From: JAXMBN01 sp046349875
GTDB lineage: Bacteria; Planctomycetota; Planctomycetia; Pirellulales; Pirellulaceae
Direction: 5' to 3'
Length of the DNA stretch: 64,000 nucleotides
NCBI GenBank assembly: GCA_046349875.1
Contig: JAXMBN010000015.1
Location: 65,143 to 129,142, forward strand
Part shown: in pieces, positions 17,976 to 27,080 of the stretch
How the letters are laid out: each line of letters opens with the position of its first letter
How positions within the stretch are numbered: position 1 is the stretch's first letter
The notes under the pieces: model-generated
The model's input: the letters and a program-made list of their open reading frames with translations, nothing else
The model's database searches: none
What the model was told of the DNA's origin: nothing
Program-made: the position numbers and the translations under genes

Positions 17976-19306
17976 ATGAATACCAAATTTCTTCGCTCGC
18001 TGCTGAGCGTTGCTCTCTGGGGAACGATTTCTGCGGCGACATTTTTGCGGAGACTGGCCTCAATGGAACGGACTCATCGCGATGGTGTGATTGAGGGAAG
18101 CTGGTTGGATCACCGAGATTCCGAAGGATGGTCTCCGGAAACTCGGTCCGCGCCGGTTGCCGGCGGCTATTCAGGACCTGCCGTTGCCAAAGCGCGAGTC
18201 TACGTATCCGACTTTGTCCGCAAGGAAGGTACGAGCACCAACAATCCGGGGGCTCGAGATCAGCTGTCAGGCGAGGAGCGGATCCACTGCTTCGACGAGA
18301 AGACCGGGAAAGAGCTTTGGAGTTTTTCAGAAGATCGAAAGTACGCTCTATCCTACGCCGCTGGGTCAGCAAGTGTGACACCGACCATCGATGATGGGCT
18401 GGTTTATTTCCAAGGTGCAGAAGGCCATTTGATCTGCCTGAATGCAAGCGATGGAAAGCTCGTGCGGAACGTGATCTCAAGACCGATTACCAAACCGAAG
18501 CTCCAATCTGGGGCTACTCTTCAGCACCGTTGATCTTGGGCCAACAATTGATTTGCTTGGCAGGAGGCAAGGGAAGCATCGTTGTTTCGCTGGATAAGAA
18601 AACGGGCAAAGAAATTTGGAAAGCCTTGTCAGCAAGTGAGACGGGGTATTGCCCGCCGACGCTGATCCGTGCCGCCAATGTCGATCAGCTGTTGATATGG
18701 GATGCCGACAACCTCAATGCGCTCGAACCTACGAGTGGCAAAGTACTTTGGAGTCAACCTCTGCAGGCCAAGTATGGAATGTCGATCGCAGCCCCCGTCA
18801 TTCAAGGCGACAAGCTTTTCGTGAGCGGCATCGGTGAAGTCGGTGCACTGTTTGAACTGGATCGATCCAAGCCAGGTGCCACGGTTCTTTGGAAGGGAAC
18901 ACCCAAAACGGCTTTGTATTCCGCCAACACGACGCCCGTTATCGATGGTGACTACATCTATGGTTGCGATTGCGGCAAGGGTAGTTTTGTATGCGCGAAG
19001 TTATCCGATGGCACGCGGATGTGGGAGTCGATGCTTCCAACGGCCGGTGGTGAACGTCGCGCTAGCCATGGCACGGCGTTTATCAACAAACTTGGCAAGA
19101 ATTATCTGCTATTCAGTGAAACCGGCAACTTGATCCTCGCCAATCTGAATCCGGAAAAATACGAAGAGCTTGGACGAACGAACGTCATCAAGCCTACCAA
19201 TGATTGTTTTGGAAGAGCAGTCGTATGGTCGTATCCCGCTTATGCCAATCAGTGTCTCTTCGTTCGCAATGACGAAGAAGTCGTTTGTTATTCGCTTGCG
19301 AAGTAG
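17976..19306 (+). pseudogene. Secreted PQQ-type beta-propeller protein, N-terminal half frame-broken
   Basis: Start at 17976 has an AAGGAA site 8 bases upstream and a signal peptide (LRSLLSVALWGTISAATF). Tryptophan-docking propeller repeats follow: DGVIEGSWL, HCFDEKTGKELWSFSE, YFQGAEGHLICLNASDGKLV, SLDKKTGKEIWKAL, LEPTSGKVLWSQPL, AKLSDGTRMW. The frame changes near 18060, 18110 and between about 18360 and 18520; the segment from 18530 to 19306 is one clean open frame of about 259 residues. The family is the PQQ_2/outer-membrane assembly BamB-like fold; in planctomycetes these secreted PWRG-type proteins are numerous and of unknown function. The next gene starts 8 bases after the stop, suggesting an operon with the amine-oxidase-like protein. 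Confidence 0.75.
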
Positions 19307-19314
19307 AGATATCG

Positions 19315-20586
19315 ATGAGTACCGTTGTCGGGTGTCGCGCCACGATCGTGGGGCTAGTGATTGCATGGGGATGGAGCGGAGGGATTTCGCCATCCCCACT
19401 CTGCGCGCAGGATACAACCGATGCCACCAAATCTCAGATGGCCATTACTCAGGGACCACCCGATGTGAAGGCAGGCCAATTCATGGAGTGGGAAGGCTGG
19501 ACCTTTCGGTGGCAGTTTCGTGATATCGAAGGACTGATGCTAACCGACTTGCATTTTCGTGGACGAAAGGTTCTCAAGTCGATCAACTTGGCCGAGATCT
19601 ACGTCCCCTATGCAACAGGTTGGCCACGACCAGAAGATTTTGCTCTGGGAGGCTTCAAGGCCAATCCTATGCCCCTGTTGATTGGCCGCGATTGCAATGC
19701 ACCCAATGGAGGCTGTCGTGCATTCAACCGTGATGGAACAGCCGCATCGGGAAAACATGCCGATGTGATGATACACGAAGAATCGACAGGATTTTTGTAT
19801 GCCGGAACGCGGGGCCGAGCGGCCGGAAAGATGTTGGTGCTCTGGTCGATGGCCCACTTTCCGGGCCCCTTCGATGGTTACACCTATGTCATTCGATGGA
19901 AACTTCGTTCGGATGGAGCGATCTGTGCCGATGTCGGCGCGACGGGAGGTCTCCAGCATTTGAATGTGGGTGAAGGTACCAACAAAGGTATCGTGGTTGG
20001 AAACGATGAAGATGGAAACGAGATCTTCGCGCCATCCCATATTCACAATTTCTATTTTAGGATCGACTTCGATATCGATGGTGCCGAAGGAAATGTGGCC
20101 GAAGAGTTTAGTTATGAACTCGATGGTGATGATCCAACCAAGGCAACAGCCATTTGGCGACCGTTTGAGTTTGAGCGAGGACGAGTGCTCAGTGAAAATG
20201 TATTTCGATCTTGGCGCGTCAAGAATCCCAATTCTGTCAATGCGCAAGGACATCCTCGATCGTATCATCTTTTGCCGGGTGGCCATGGAGCATGGAAGGA
20301 TGGACTTCCCAATCCTGTATTAAAAGGTGACTTCTTTATCACCAAGTTTCACCCCAAAGAATTTCCTTATACGCTCGAGGATCGTACGCGGATGTTGGAG
20401 GCTTTGACGAAGTATTTGGATAATGCAGAGCCTGTGCTTGGGGCGGATGTGGTCGCTTGGTATCGCTTGTCGTTCGCGCATCATCCGCGATCCGAGGATT
20501 GGATGGACCAACCCATTGTTTGGCATGGATTTGAAATTATCCCGCGCGATTTTTTGGACCAAAGTCCTCTGCAAGCGACTCCATAA
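19315..20586 (+). CDS. Copper amine oxidase-like secreted protein, catalytic motifs degraded
   Basis: 423 residues from the ATG at 19315; a signal peptide (TIVGLVIAWGWSGGIS) ends near CAQD. The body aligns with the catalytic domain of copper amine oxidases: WTFRWQFRDIEGLMLTDLHF, LAEIYVPYA, IGRDCNAPNGG, DVGATGG, SHIHNFYFRIDFDIDG and FAHHPRSEDW. The copper His ligands (H242, H244 and a His near 389) are present. The precursor Tyr motif, usually N-Y-D/E, here reads G-Y-T (Y189), and the catalytic-base motif FDxGE reads FALGG (109-113), with Ala at the Asp. It may therefore be inactive or repurposed. It is shorter than the usual 600-700 residues because the N-terminal domains are absent. Follows the PQQ gene by 8 bases. 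Confidence 0.75.
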   Translation: MSTVVGCRATIVGLVIAWGWSGGISPSPLCAQDTTDATKSQMAITQGPPDVKAGQFMEWEGWTFRWQFRDIEGLMLTDLHFRGRKVLKSINLAEIYVPYATGWPRPEDFALGGFKANPMPLLIGRDCNAPNGGCRAFNRDGTAASGKHADVMIHEESTGFLYAGTRGRAAGKMLVLWSMAHFPGPFDGYTYVIRWKLRSDGAICADVGATGGLQHLNVGEGTNKGIVVGNDEDGNEIFAPSHIHNFYFRIDFDIDGAEGNVAEEFSYELDGDDPTKATAIWRPFEFERGRVLSENVFRSWRVKNPNSVNAQGHPRSYHLLPGGHGAWKDGLPNPVLKGDFFITKFHPKEFPYTLEDRTRMLEALTKYLDNAEPVLGADVVAWYRLSFAHHPRSEDWMDQPIVWHGFEIIPRDFLDQSPLQATP

Positions 20587-20622
20587 AAGAAACTTAGCAG
20601 ATACGCGACTTCAGTACCTGAC

Positions 20623-20715
20623 GCGTCAGCAATGGACCGTGTGCTTCACGACCGAAGCGTCAGCAAGGACCACGCATTTCACAACCCGCAAAGCGTCAGC
20701 AAGGACCACGCACTC
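20623..20715. repeat. Three copies of a GCGTCAGCAA repeat, about 35-base spacing
   Basis: GCGTCAGC occurs at 20623, 20657 and 20693, each followed by AA(T/G)GGACC or AAGGACCACGCA; the last two copies share GCGTCAGCAAGGACCACGCA. Spacing is 34 and 36 bases. An inverted relative (ACGCGTC then GGGTTGTGA) lies near 21007. Non-coding; resembles interspersed repeats of Pirellulales. Confidence 0.65.
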
Positions 20716-20779
20716 AAGCAACACTGGCCCCTCGTCGATCGATGGCGATGCCGAGGTCAACACCAGTCATTTCCTGATT

Positions 20780-20930
20780 GGGGCAAAAGATTTCGCTGAT
20801 CTCGACATAGCGTGACTACAATCGTTCATGTGATTCGGATTATCTGTTTCCTGATCTGGGCACGTCTTTCAGGCCCCAACGATCCGCACAAAGCAGATTC
20901 ATGTTTTTGCCCCACATGTTTTTGCCCTCT
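20780..20930. repeat. MITE-like element, copy 1
   Basis: About 150 bases bounded by inverted ends: GGGGCAAAAG on the left, and TTTTTGCCCC followed by TTTTTGCCCTC on the right. The interior (TTTCGCTGATCTCGACATAG onward) is nearly the same as in copy 2 at 21074. The left end lacks the second GGGCAAAAAA half present in copy 2. No coding capacity. Confidence 0.65.
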
Positions 20931-21073
20931 ATGTTCGAGCTCAATGCTTGAGGTAGCGCAGAATAGAGATTCGAGTCGGGAATGGCTTGGTTGTATCAGC
21001 CATAACCTGACGCGTCGGGTTGTGATAACAATCACGATGCCGAGGCACGTCTATCACCTCAGGCATTTCGATT

Positions 21074-21233
21074 GGGGCAAAAAATGTAGGGCAAAAAATT
21101 TCGCTGATCTCGACATAGCGTGACCACAATCGTTCATGTGATTCCGATTATCTATTTAGATCTTTCGCATATTTCAGGCCCCAGCGGTCCCACTAAGCAC
21201 ATTCATATTTTTGCCCCACATATTATTGCCCTC
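21074..21233. repeat. MITE-like element, copy 2
   Basis: About 160 bases. The left end has two GGGCAAAAA halves separated by about five bases; the right end carries the matching inverted pair (TTTTTGCCCC, then ATTGCCCTC), giving an imperfect terminal inverted repeat of about 27 bases. The interior matches copy 1 in the same order and orientation, and similarity runs on into flanks (GATGCCGAGG upstream, CGAGCTCAATG downstream), so the pair probably arose by duplication of a segment. No transposase is nearby. Confidence 0.65.
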
Positions 21234-21272
21234 TATATTCGAGCTCAATGTTTGGAGGTGGCTCGCGAATGA

Positions 21273-22885
21273 TTAAGATCGAGCCAGCCACGTTATCCGG
21301 CGGCGTCGCGAAATCGAGCCTTCGTTTTCATCGATAGCATCATGCGATTGTAAAGGCGGTTGGATGGCCCAAAAAGTCTGTCCTGCTGAGCCCGATAACC
21401 CTTGATCGGTTCCACCTTCGCCTTCGCCACCTTCCCCGCCACCACCTTCGCCTTGGCTTGGGCCAAATCGATTGAGATGATTAATGACGATCAAGGCGTC
21501 GAGCGGGCTGATCACACCATCACCATTGACATCGATTTGAAATGGTCGATCCGTGGGAAGGATGATTCCGCTTACTGGCTTGGGGCCATTCAAATTGAGC
21601 GCGTTGATGATGAGGAGGGTATCGAGCGGGTGTGACGAGACCATCGGCATTCGTATCCACGGGATTGCCGCTATGCCAAACGTTTTCATCATCCATGATC
21701 CCGCGGGGTCGAGCTGCGCTTAGCCCGGCGAGGTCGCTTCCACGGTGATGCCTGCTGGTCGCCAACGCCGTTAGCTAGGCTATCGTCGACCAGTTGGGCC
21801 GCAAAATCGACCGAGCTTTCATTGGCGGGTATGATCACCGAACTTGGTATTTGGATCCGTGGTGATGCAGCGTGTAGCTGAACCAGAATGGCATTCTCGA
21901 TGTTGGTGTTATTGCGAGTCACTCGCCCCATCACCGTCCCTGCGTTTTCAAAGGCGTAACGTAGGGGAAAGGAAAGGCTCAGCGATTCATCATCCGTGAC
22001 AACCAAATCTTGTGAATCGCCTTCATATCCGACGGCAAATGCCGAGACAATAAAGGTTCGGCTTCCTTCGAGAATTTGATTATCGATCGCGACATAGTCA
22101 AAGGTCGCCGATGCACTTCCGGCGGGAATGACCACGGAGCTTGGAATCTGAAGGCCACTTGCAGGATCCACAGTCAACTGTACTGTCAAAGCCGATTCAT
22201 TGTTCGTATTGCTTCGCAGGACTTTACCAACTCCGCGTCCACCATTTTCGGAGATCGGATTCGATTGCAATTGAAGAGCGATTTGTTCGGAGTCGAGGAT
22301 CTGCATCGGGGCATCGCCATCGATGTATCCCGCAGAGGTCGCGATGAGCGTGATCGAGCGGGTTCCAGTCAACAAGGCATTGTCGATCGCTTCCAAGGTA
22401 AAGCTAGTACTGGAGGCTCCAGCCGGAATCGTTACCGGTCCAGAAATCACTTGAACAGATCCATCGGAAGCAGTGATCTGGACTTGGATGGCTTGTTGGA
22501 TATCAGTATTGGGTCGCGAAACAATGCCTGACGCTTGACCATTCTTTTCGGATATCGTGGTTGGGCCCACTTGAAGAATCAGCTTTTCATAATCTTCCAC
22601 GACGATTTCTACTTCGTCGGTCTCAAACGCTAAATTGAGGAGCGCGGATACGTACTCGTCTGGAGAAGTTCATCCAGCAGCGCATCGTCACGTGCGATGG
22701 GAAAGGTAACGGAAGTCTACTGGCGGAATCGTGATGAGGTGATCAACAATCGCTTCCGTGACGTCGCTGGAGCCGAGCGAGATCTCCATGGCCTCATTCG
22801 TATTGCCACTGATGCGGGTGACTGCTGCCAGGATCAAACCCTTTTTCAGACATGGAGCTTTATTGATTTTGCAAACCGATTGCAA
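21273..22885 (-). pseudogene. Remnant of a Calx-beta repeat adhesin with C-terminal dockerin-type motif
   Basis: Four successive Calx-beta-like repeats of about 90-100 residues are visible, each with a phrase like SENGGRGVGKVLRSNTNNES or GTVMGRVTRNNTNIENA and a strand such as IPSSVVIPAGSASATFDYVA. Downstream comes the planctomycete C-terminal pair of dockerin-like calcium loops (DTNADGLVTP and DVNGDGVISPLDALIVINHL), a Gly/Glu-rich linker and a short basic tail. Frames change near 22680, 21760 and 21660. At the 5' end the reading simply stops near 22885 without a start, signal or further repeats, so the bulk of what is normally a protein of a thousand or more residues is missing. This is a genuine truncated remnant on top of any sequencing indels. 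Confidence 0.75.
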
Positions 22886-23127
22886 AAAGCTGCCGTTGCT
22901 AATTGACCAGCAGCCGACGCTGCGCGCGTTGACCTAACCCTGTCCCGCATTTTGAATGGAGAGGATGCATAAAGGTGGTAGCCGCTTGGGCTCGGGCTGG
23001 ATCGCTCCCAACCTGAAGGGGGCAAACCGTCTACCTAGCTTCTTGGATATACCTTTAGACCTCAGAGTTCCCGAAAATCGAAGGGGTTTGCTCCGATTCG
23101 TGAGATTTCTAGCGATCGCAAAGACGC

Positions 23128-23156
23128 AAAAAAAGGGGAAGCGTTGCCTCCCCTTT
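23128..23156 (-). terminator. Strong rho-independent terminator of the diheme cytochrome gene
   Basis: On the minus strand AAAGGGGA, a nine-base loop, TCCCCTTT and then a run of T (23128-23134) follow the stop codon at 23184 by about 27 bases. Classical stem plus T-tract. Confidence 0.88.
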
Positions 23157-23183
23157 CGGTTTTCTCTTCCTGAAAAACTCGAG

Positions 23184-24494
23184 TTATTTGTTCGCCAGTG
23201 GCTCGAGTTTGGAAAGGCTACGCACAAAATTGACGATGTGCCAAATATCGTCATTGGTGAGCCCAGGTTGGCCAGGAGCCGAAGCCAAGGCCGCAGCTGG
23301 CATCGGAGACCCTGCGATGCCGAAACGAATGCGGCGGAAGATGTCGATCGGATCACTACCACCGCGGAATTTACCTTCAGCGAGATTGCGTGGAGGAATA
23401 GGTTGCGGCTTCATGGCTCCAATTGCCAACAAAGGTCGTAAGGCATCCATATCGTCAGGAGCCACACCCCATTGAGCGTTGGCCATGTCCTTGACCCAGT
23501 CGTCATAGTCTGGCGGTTGCTTGCCATCACCCTTCCCTGATTCGCCATGGCACTTGGCACACGTTGCAACGGTTCCAAGAAAAAGCTCTTTGCCTTTGGC
23601 GATGGACTCAGTCAGTTTTGCTGCATCACGATTCTCGGTCAGTCCATCGACAGGGAATTCCGTCGGAGGCGGAAAATCTTGCACTTGATCATTGGCATTC
23701 AACCAAGCATCGGCGATGGCAGTCAGTTTTTCATTGGCCAGTTCTAGTTGCTCTTCCAGCTTGTTCTTGGCTTTGCCATCAGGGCTATAAACGCGTTCGG
23801 GTGGATCGGAATCGAGTTCCATGTTGAAGGCGGCTTCCTTGAGCAGTTCACGCTCCAGTTCGCCACGAATCGACAGGTAGACTACGTAATCGGTGAGTGC
23901 ATTGATCTGTTTGTCGTTCAGCTTATCGAAAACGGGCATCTGCGATCCCGCAAGTCCCTTTTTCAGATCGCGTACGATATCGAGCCTCGCAGGTTTTGAA
24001 TTGCGGGGTGTGCTCTTGAACTTGAAGACACCCATTCGAAAATCGCGAGGATAAGGATTCTGTGAGGCGGCCGTCGTTCCACGTCCATTGCCGGTTTCAC
24101 CATGGCAGGTCACACACAACTGACGATAAAGGCCATGATCGGAAGGCTCTTTGGAGGCAGGGGCAGGTCCTGCGGCCATCTTAAGATTCTCGAGCGAGAA
24201 GAGTTCCTTGTAGCCAGCGTCTTGCAATGCTTTAGGAATCTTGGGATCGTCGGGCGTTCCAAACCATTCCACGAGAAGTTGCTGTGCGTCGTTCAGAGGT
24301 TGCTTCATCAAGTTCGCTCCTTGGTCGGTGACGAGTTCTTGTTGAAGCTTCAAGCGTTCTGCATAAACCATGTTCGGCTCAAAAGCCACAGGGTCGACTT
24401 CGGGTGGATTGCATCCGGCCAAAGCCAGGGCCATCGTGCAGCAACCTGCGAGAATGGGTTTTACCTTCACGTCATGACGCGAGTTTTTTTTCAT
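23184..24494 (-). CDS. Diheme c-type cytochrome lipoprotein
   Basis: 436 residues from the ATG at 24494; an upstream ATG at 24563 would displace the signal. The lipobox LALAGC gives a lipidated Cys28, so it is probably a periplasm-facing lipoprotein. Two class I cytochrome domains follow: CVTCH (C127-H131, with GETGNGRG) and CAKCH (C312-H316, with GESGKGDG). An axial Met is available in SQMPVFD and in SPMPAAAL near the C-terminus. The segment between the domains (about 215-290) is charged and helical. It is likely to carry electrons between periplasmic dehydrogenases and the terminal respiratory chain; planctomycetes often encode such a protein within alternative complex III clusters, but no partner is adjacent. 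A strong terminator follows. Confidence 0.92.
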   Translation of the reverse strand: MKKNSRHDVKVKPILAGCCTMALALAGCNPPEVDPVAFEPNMVYAERLKLQQELVTDQGANLMKQPLNDAQQLLVEWFGTPDDPKIPKALQDAGYKELFSLENLKMAAGPAPASKEPSDHGLYRQLCVTCHGETGNGRGTTAASQNPYPRDFRMGVFKFKSTPRNSKPARLDIVRDLKKGLAGSQMPVFDKLNDKQINALTDYVVYLSIRGELERELLKEAAFNMELDSDPPERVYSPDGKAKNKLEEQLELANEKLTAIADAWLNANDQVQDFPPPTEFPVDGLTENRDAAKLTESIAKGKELFLGTVATCAKCHGESGKGDGKQPPDYDDWVKDMANAQWGVAPDDMDALRPLLAIGAMKPQPIPPRNLAEGKFRGGSDPIDIFRRIRFGIAGSPMPAAALASAPGQPGLTNDDIWHIVNFVRSLSKLEPLANK

Positions 24495-24763
24495 GATTGG
24501 GGTCTCGCCCGAAATAATTTTCAAGAAAACGGAGTTTCCAAATCTACTATACTTTTGTGGCACGCAGGCAAGTAGCGGCGTCGATCGCGTTCCCTATTGC
24601 TTCAAGTTCGCTAATGCGCAGTTCCAATCGGAAACATTCGAAGGACAACCTCGATTATCATGACTTCGCTCTGCCCCGCCAAGCTTGGTGGGGCACCCGC
24701 GACAATTTGGCCACAAGGTCCGCATGCATGATTTCCGCTTCATCTTCAGGGATTTGAAGTATC

Positions 24764-25801
24764 TTGCAACCGAAGCTTCAACTGATGCCAACAAAAAAAA
24801 CGGGGTTCGCTCCCAAAGAAACGACATGCGCTGTTTCATCGGCTCATATTCACAGCTTCCGTAGCGGATATAGCTTTCTGGAATTGATCGTCTCACTCAC
24901 CATTTTGCTATTGCTGGTTGGCCTCTTGGTGCCTGCTGTCCAACAAGCTCGCTCAGCGGCACGGCGGATATCGTGTGCCAGCCACCTATCGCAATTATTG
25001 ATCGCGGTCCATAGCTACGAATCTTCACACGGCTACCTACCATCTGCCTGGACACCAATTCCAGGAACTGCCGACGGCTGGTCTGCATTCGTGATGCTGC
25101 TTCCTTATGTCGATCAACCCAATCTTTTTAGTTCCATCGACCTTCGACAAACTTGGAACCAACAAGTCATCGCGTATCCAACGAATCCGCAGAATCCTAT
25201 CGCATTGAAGCAATACCCTTTGCCCGTTACCGAATGTCCGGATCATGGAAGCGGCGTGCGGGGAGTCAATTATGCGGTGAATCGAGGTACCTGGATGTAT
25301 TATGATCCAGCCGATCCAAAACGCGGTGATGGTGCATTCATTTCTGGACCCGTTGGATTGCGGCTCAGTTCCTTTACCGATGGACTTGGACAAACGATCG
25401 CTTTGGGGGAAGTTACCAGTGGCAATGGGTACTGGCAGAATACTGCCCAGACTCGATTAACGCCTCCTCCCGCAGGAAACATCTTATCGAAGAGTCTCGG
25501 CGGAACTTGGGTAACCGGTTCGGGACATCTCGATTGGAAAAATGGGCAGGCCATTGAGACCGGCTTTGTGTTCTCAAGGAGACTGGTGAAGCAATCTGAC
25601 TGGATCAATCTCACTGAAGGGGCTCATCCGACAGCTCCCAGTTTTGAAGCATTCAGTTGCAAAGCTATCATACCGGTGGCTTTCAAGTCGGACGGGTAGA
25701 TGGCTCGGTGATTTTCATGTCGAGCGGCTCGATCCCAAAATGGTTCAAGCTTGGTCACAAGGATGGGCGATGAGCTGGATACGCTTTCGTTCGACTACTA
25801 A
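24764..25801 (+). pseudogene. DUF1559 pseudopilin-like protein, 3' part frame-broken
   Basis: The start at 24764, or the ATG at 24785, leads to a type IV pilin-like leader: RSGYSFLELIVSLTILLLLV, with prepilin cleavage expected after the Gly before YSFLE and the conserved Glu at +5 of the mature form. The DUF1559 (SBP_bac_10) body follows: SCASHLSQLLIAVHSYES, LPYVDQPNLFSSID, CPDHGSGVRGVNYAVNRG, ALGEVTSGNG. The first frame ends at 25699. The characteristic C-terminal YHTGGFQVGRVDGSVIFMSS and GDELDTLSFDY appear in other frames, so two indels lie near 25570-25680 and 25730-25770. Function: secreted pseudopilin-like proteins massively expanded in planctomycetes, role unknown. Confidence 0.75.
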
Positions 25802-25861
25802 AACTCGCCTATCGAGAAAGCACCTAATCTCTTAAAGTCCCAGCGAGTCCGTTGTCTCGCC

Positions 25862-25950
25862 GTTGACTTCCGTCCCTTGGAAGGTGCTTCGTTGACTTCC
25901 AGTCCCTTGGAAGGTATTTGGTTAACTTCCAGTCCCCTAAAAAGTGTTTG
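25862..25950. repeat. Three tandem copies of a 30-31-base non-coding repeat
   Basis: GTTGACTTCCAGTCCCTTGG followed by AAGGTGCTTC is repeated three times with small changes (25862, 25891, 25921). It lies downstream of the DUF1559 gene and upstream of the 26051 gene. CCTTGG/AAGG within each unit can pair locally. No protein reading is plausible. Confidence 0.65.
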
Positions 25951-26050
25951 GCGATCGCAACGGATCCTAGTCGAAAAGCCGACCGGAAGGCGAAGAATCG
26001 TGATCAACACCAATCATTACGCCTTCCATCTTGATTACCGAGCAAAGGAC

Positions 26051-27048
26051 ATGCAAAGCAATCCAAGGCTTCCCTATACGCTTCGATGGTTGAGTGTGCT
26101 TTTCGTCACGTGCATGGTGATGGATCAAGCCCGAGGGCAATCGCAATTGCCAGGACCTCAAGCTGCGCCGCAAGTTCCTTTGGCCTCCACCTTCGGAAAT
26201 CGAGGATGATTGGGCCACCAGCGATTTTGCTGGATTGGGACGTATCCCAGATTTCGACGATCAGCCAACGGTTCCCAAGATCCACCTTCCACCAAACATG
26301 GAAGGGGCAGAGCCGATTTTGCAATCGGAAGTCTCGCCGGAGATGACCGGTTGATTCGATGGTTGAAGTGCTCTCCCAGAGACCTGCCGAAGACAAGCGG
26401 AAGTGGGGAAAGCAAAAAGAAGTATGGGATGGATTGGATATCGAGCGCCAAGGCTTGCGCATCGAAACACACCGTAAGTATAAGAAGGTCGATCAGGGAA
26501 CCTGGTCGCGCTACTTCGTCGAGTTGATCGATCCTGCCAATGAATTGCAGATTCGTATCTACGATCTCAAAGAAGTTAGACCCGGAGTGTTGTTCTTCCG
26601 TACGAGCGTCGAAGCTCCGATCAAAGTCTATGGTCAAGTACGAAGGTACCAATGGGATGTTCGAACCTTCAGCATCTCCGCACAGGCCAATGCGCGATCC
26701 CGAATGACGACCGAAACAGAACTATCGATCCAGCTCAACCCCGTGCTCTTGCCCCCTTCTGTAACATTGACTCCGAAGATCCTGGATGCCAAAGTGGAAC
26801 TGCTCGAGTTTCAAGTCACGCGTATCAGTCATGTCAAAGGATCGGTTGCCAAGGTGTTGGGAAGTTCCTTGCGAGAAGTGCTCGATCGTAAGCTTGCAGA
26901 ATACGATGACAAGCTAGTCGAGAAGATGAATAAACAACTCGACAAACAGAAGGACCATTTTCACGTATCGGCTGACAAATGGTTGGGAAGTTCTCTGAAG
27001 ACCAAGGTCGATCCGATTCCAATGCCGATACCGGCGTCCATGCCTTAA
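26051..27048 (+). pseudogene. Secreted protein of unknown function, N-terminal part frame-broken
   Basis: The start at 26051 has an AAAGGAC site directly upstream and encodes a signal peptide (LRWLSVLFVTCMVMDQARG). After a Pro/Gln-rich stretch the frame shifts near 26190 (to WATSDFAGLGRIPDFD) and again near 26350. From 26359 to 27048 it is continuous, about 230 residues: a beta-rich domain with VDQGTWSRYFVELIDPANEL, YGQVRRYQWDVRTFSIS and a C-terminal amphipathic, Lys/Glu-rich helix (KLAEYDDKLVEKMNKQLDK, coiled-coil-like) ending in Pro-rich sequence. I do not recognise the family. It is convergent with the amidohydrolase gene. Confidence 0.55.
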
Positions 27049-27080
27049 TTGCGATTTCAACCGCGACGCGGAAGTGAGCT

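Noticed and set aside
20423..21123. Open frames in the repeat block (plus strand) with phrases such as ARTTHF and KNFADLDIA
   Set aside because: They arise from the repeats and overlap the end of the amine-oxidase-like gene; both copies end at the same repeat-derived stop.
22956..23441. Open frame of 161 codons overlapping the cytochrome 3' end and its terminator
   Set aside because: It runs through a classical terminator and antisense to a conserved gene; no family features.
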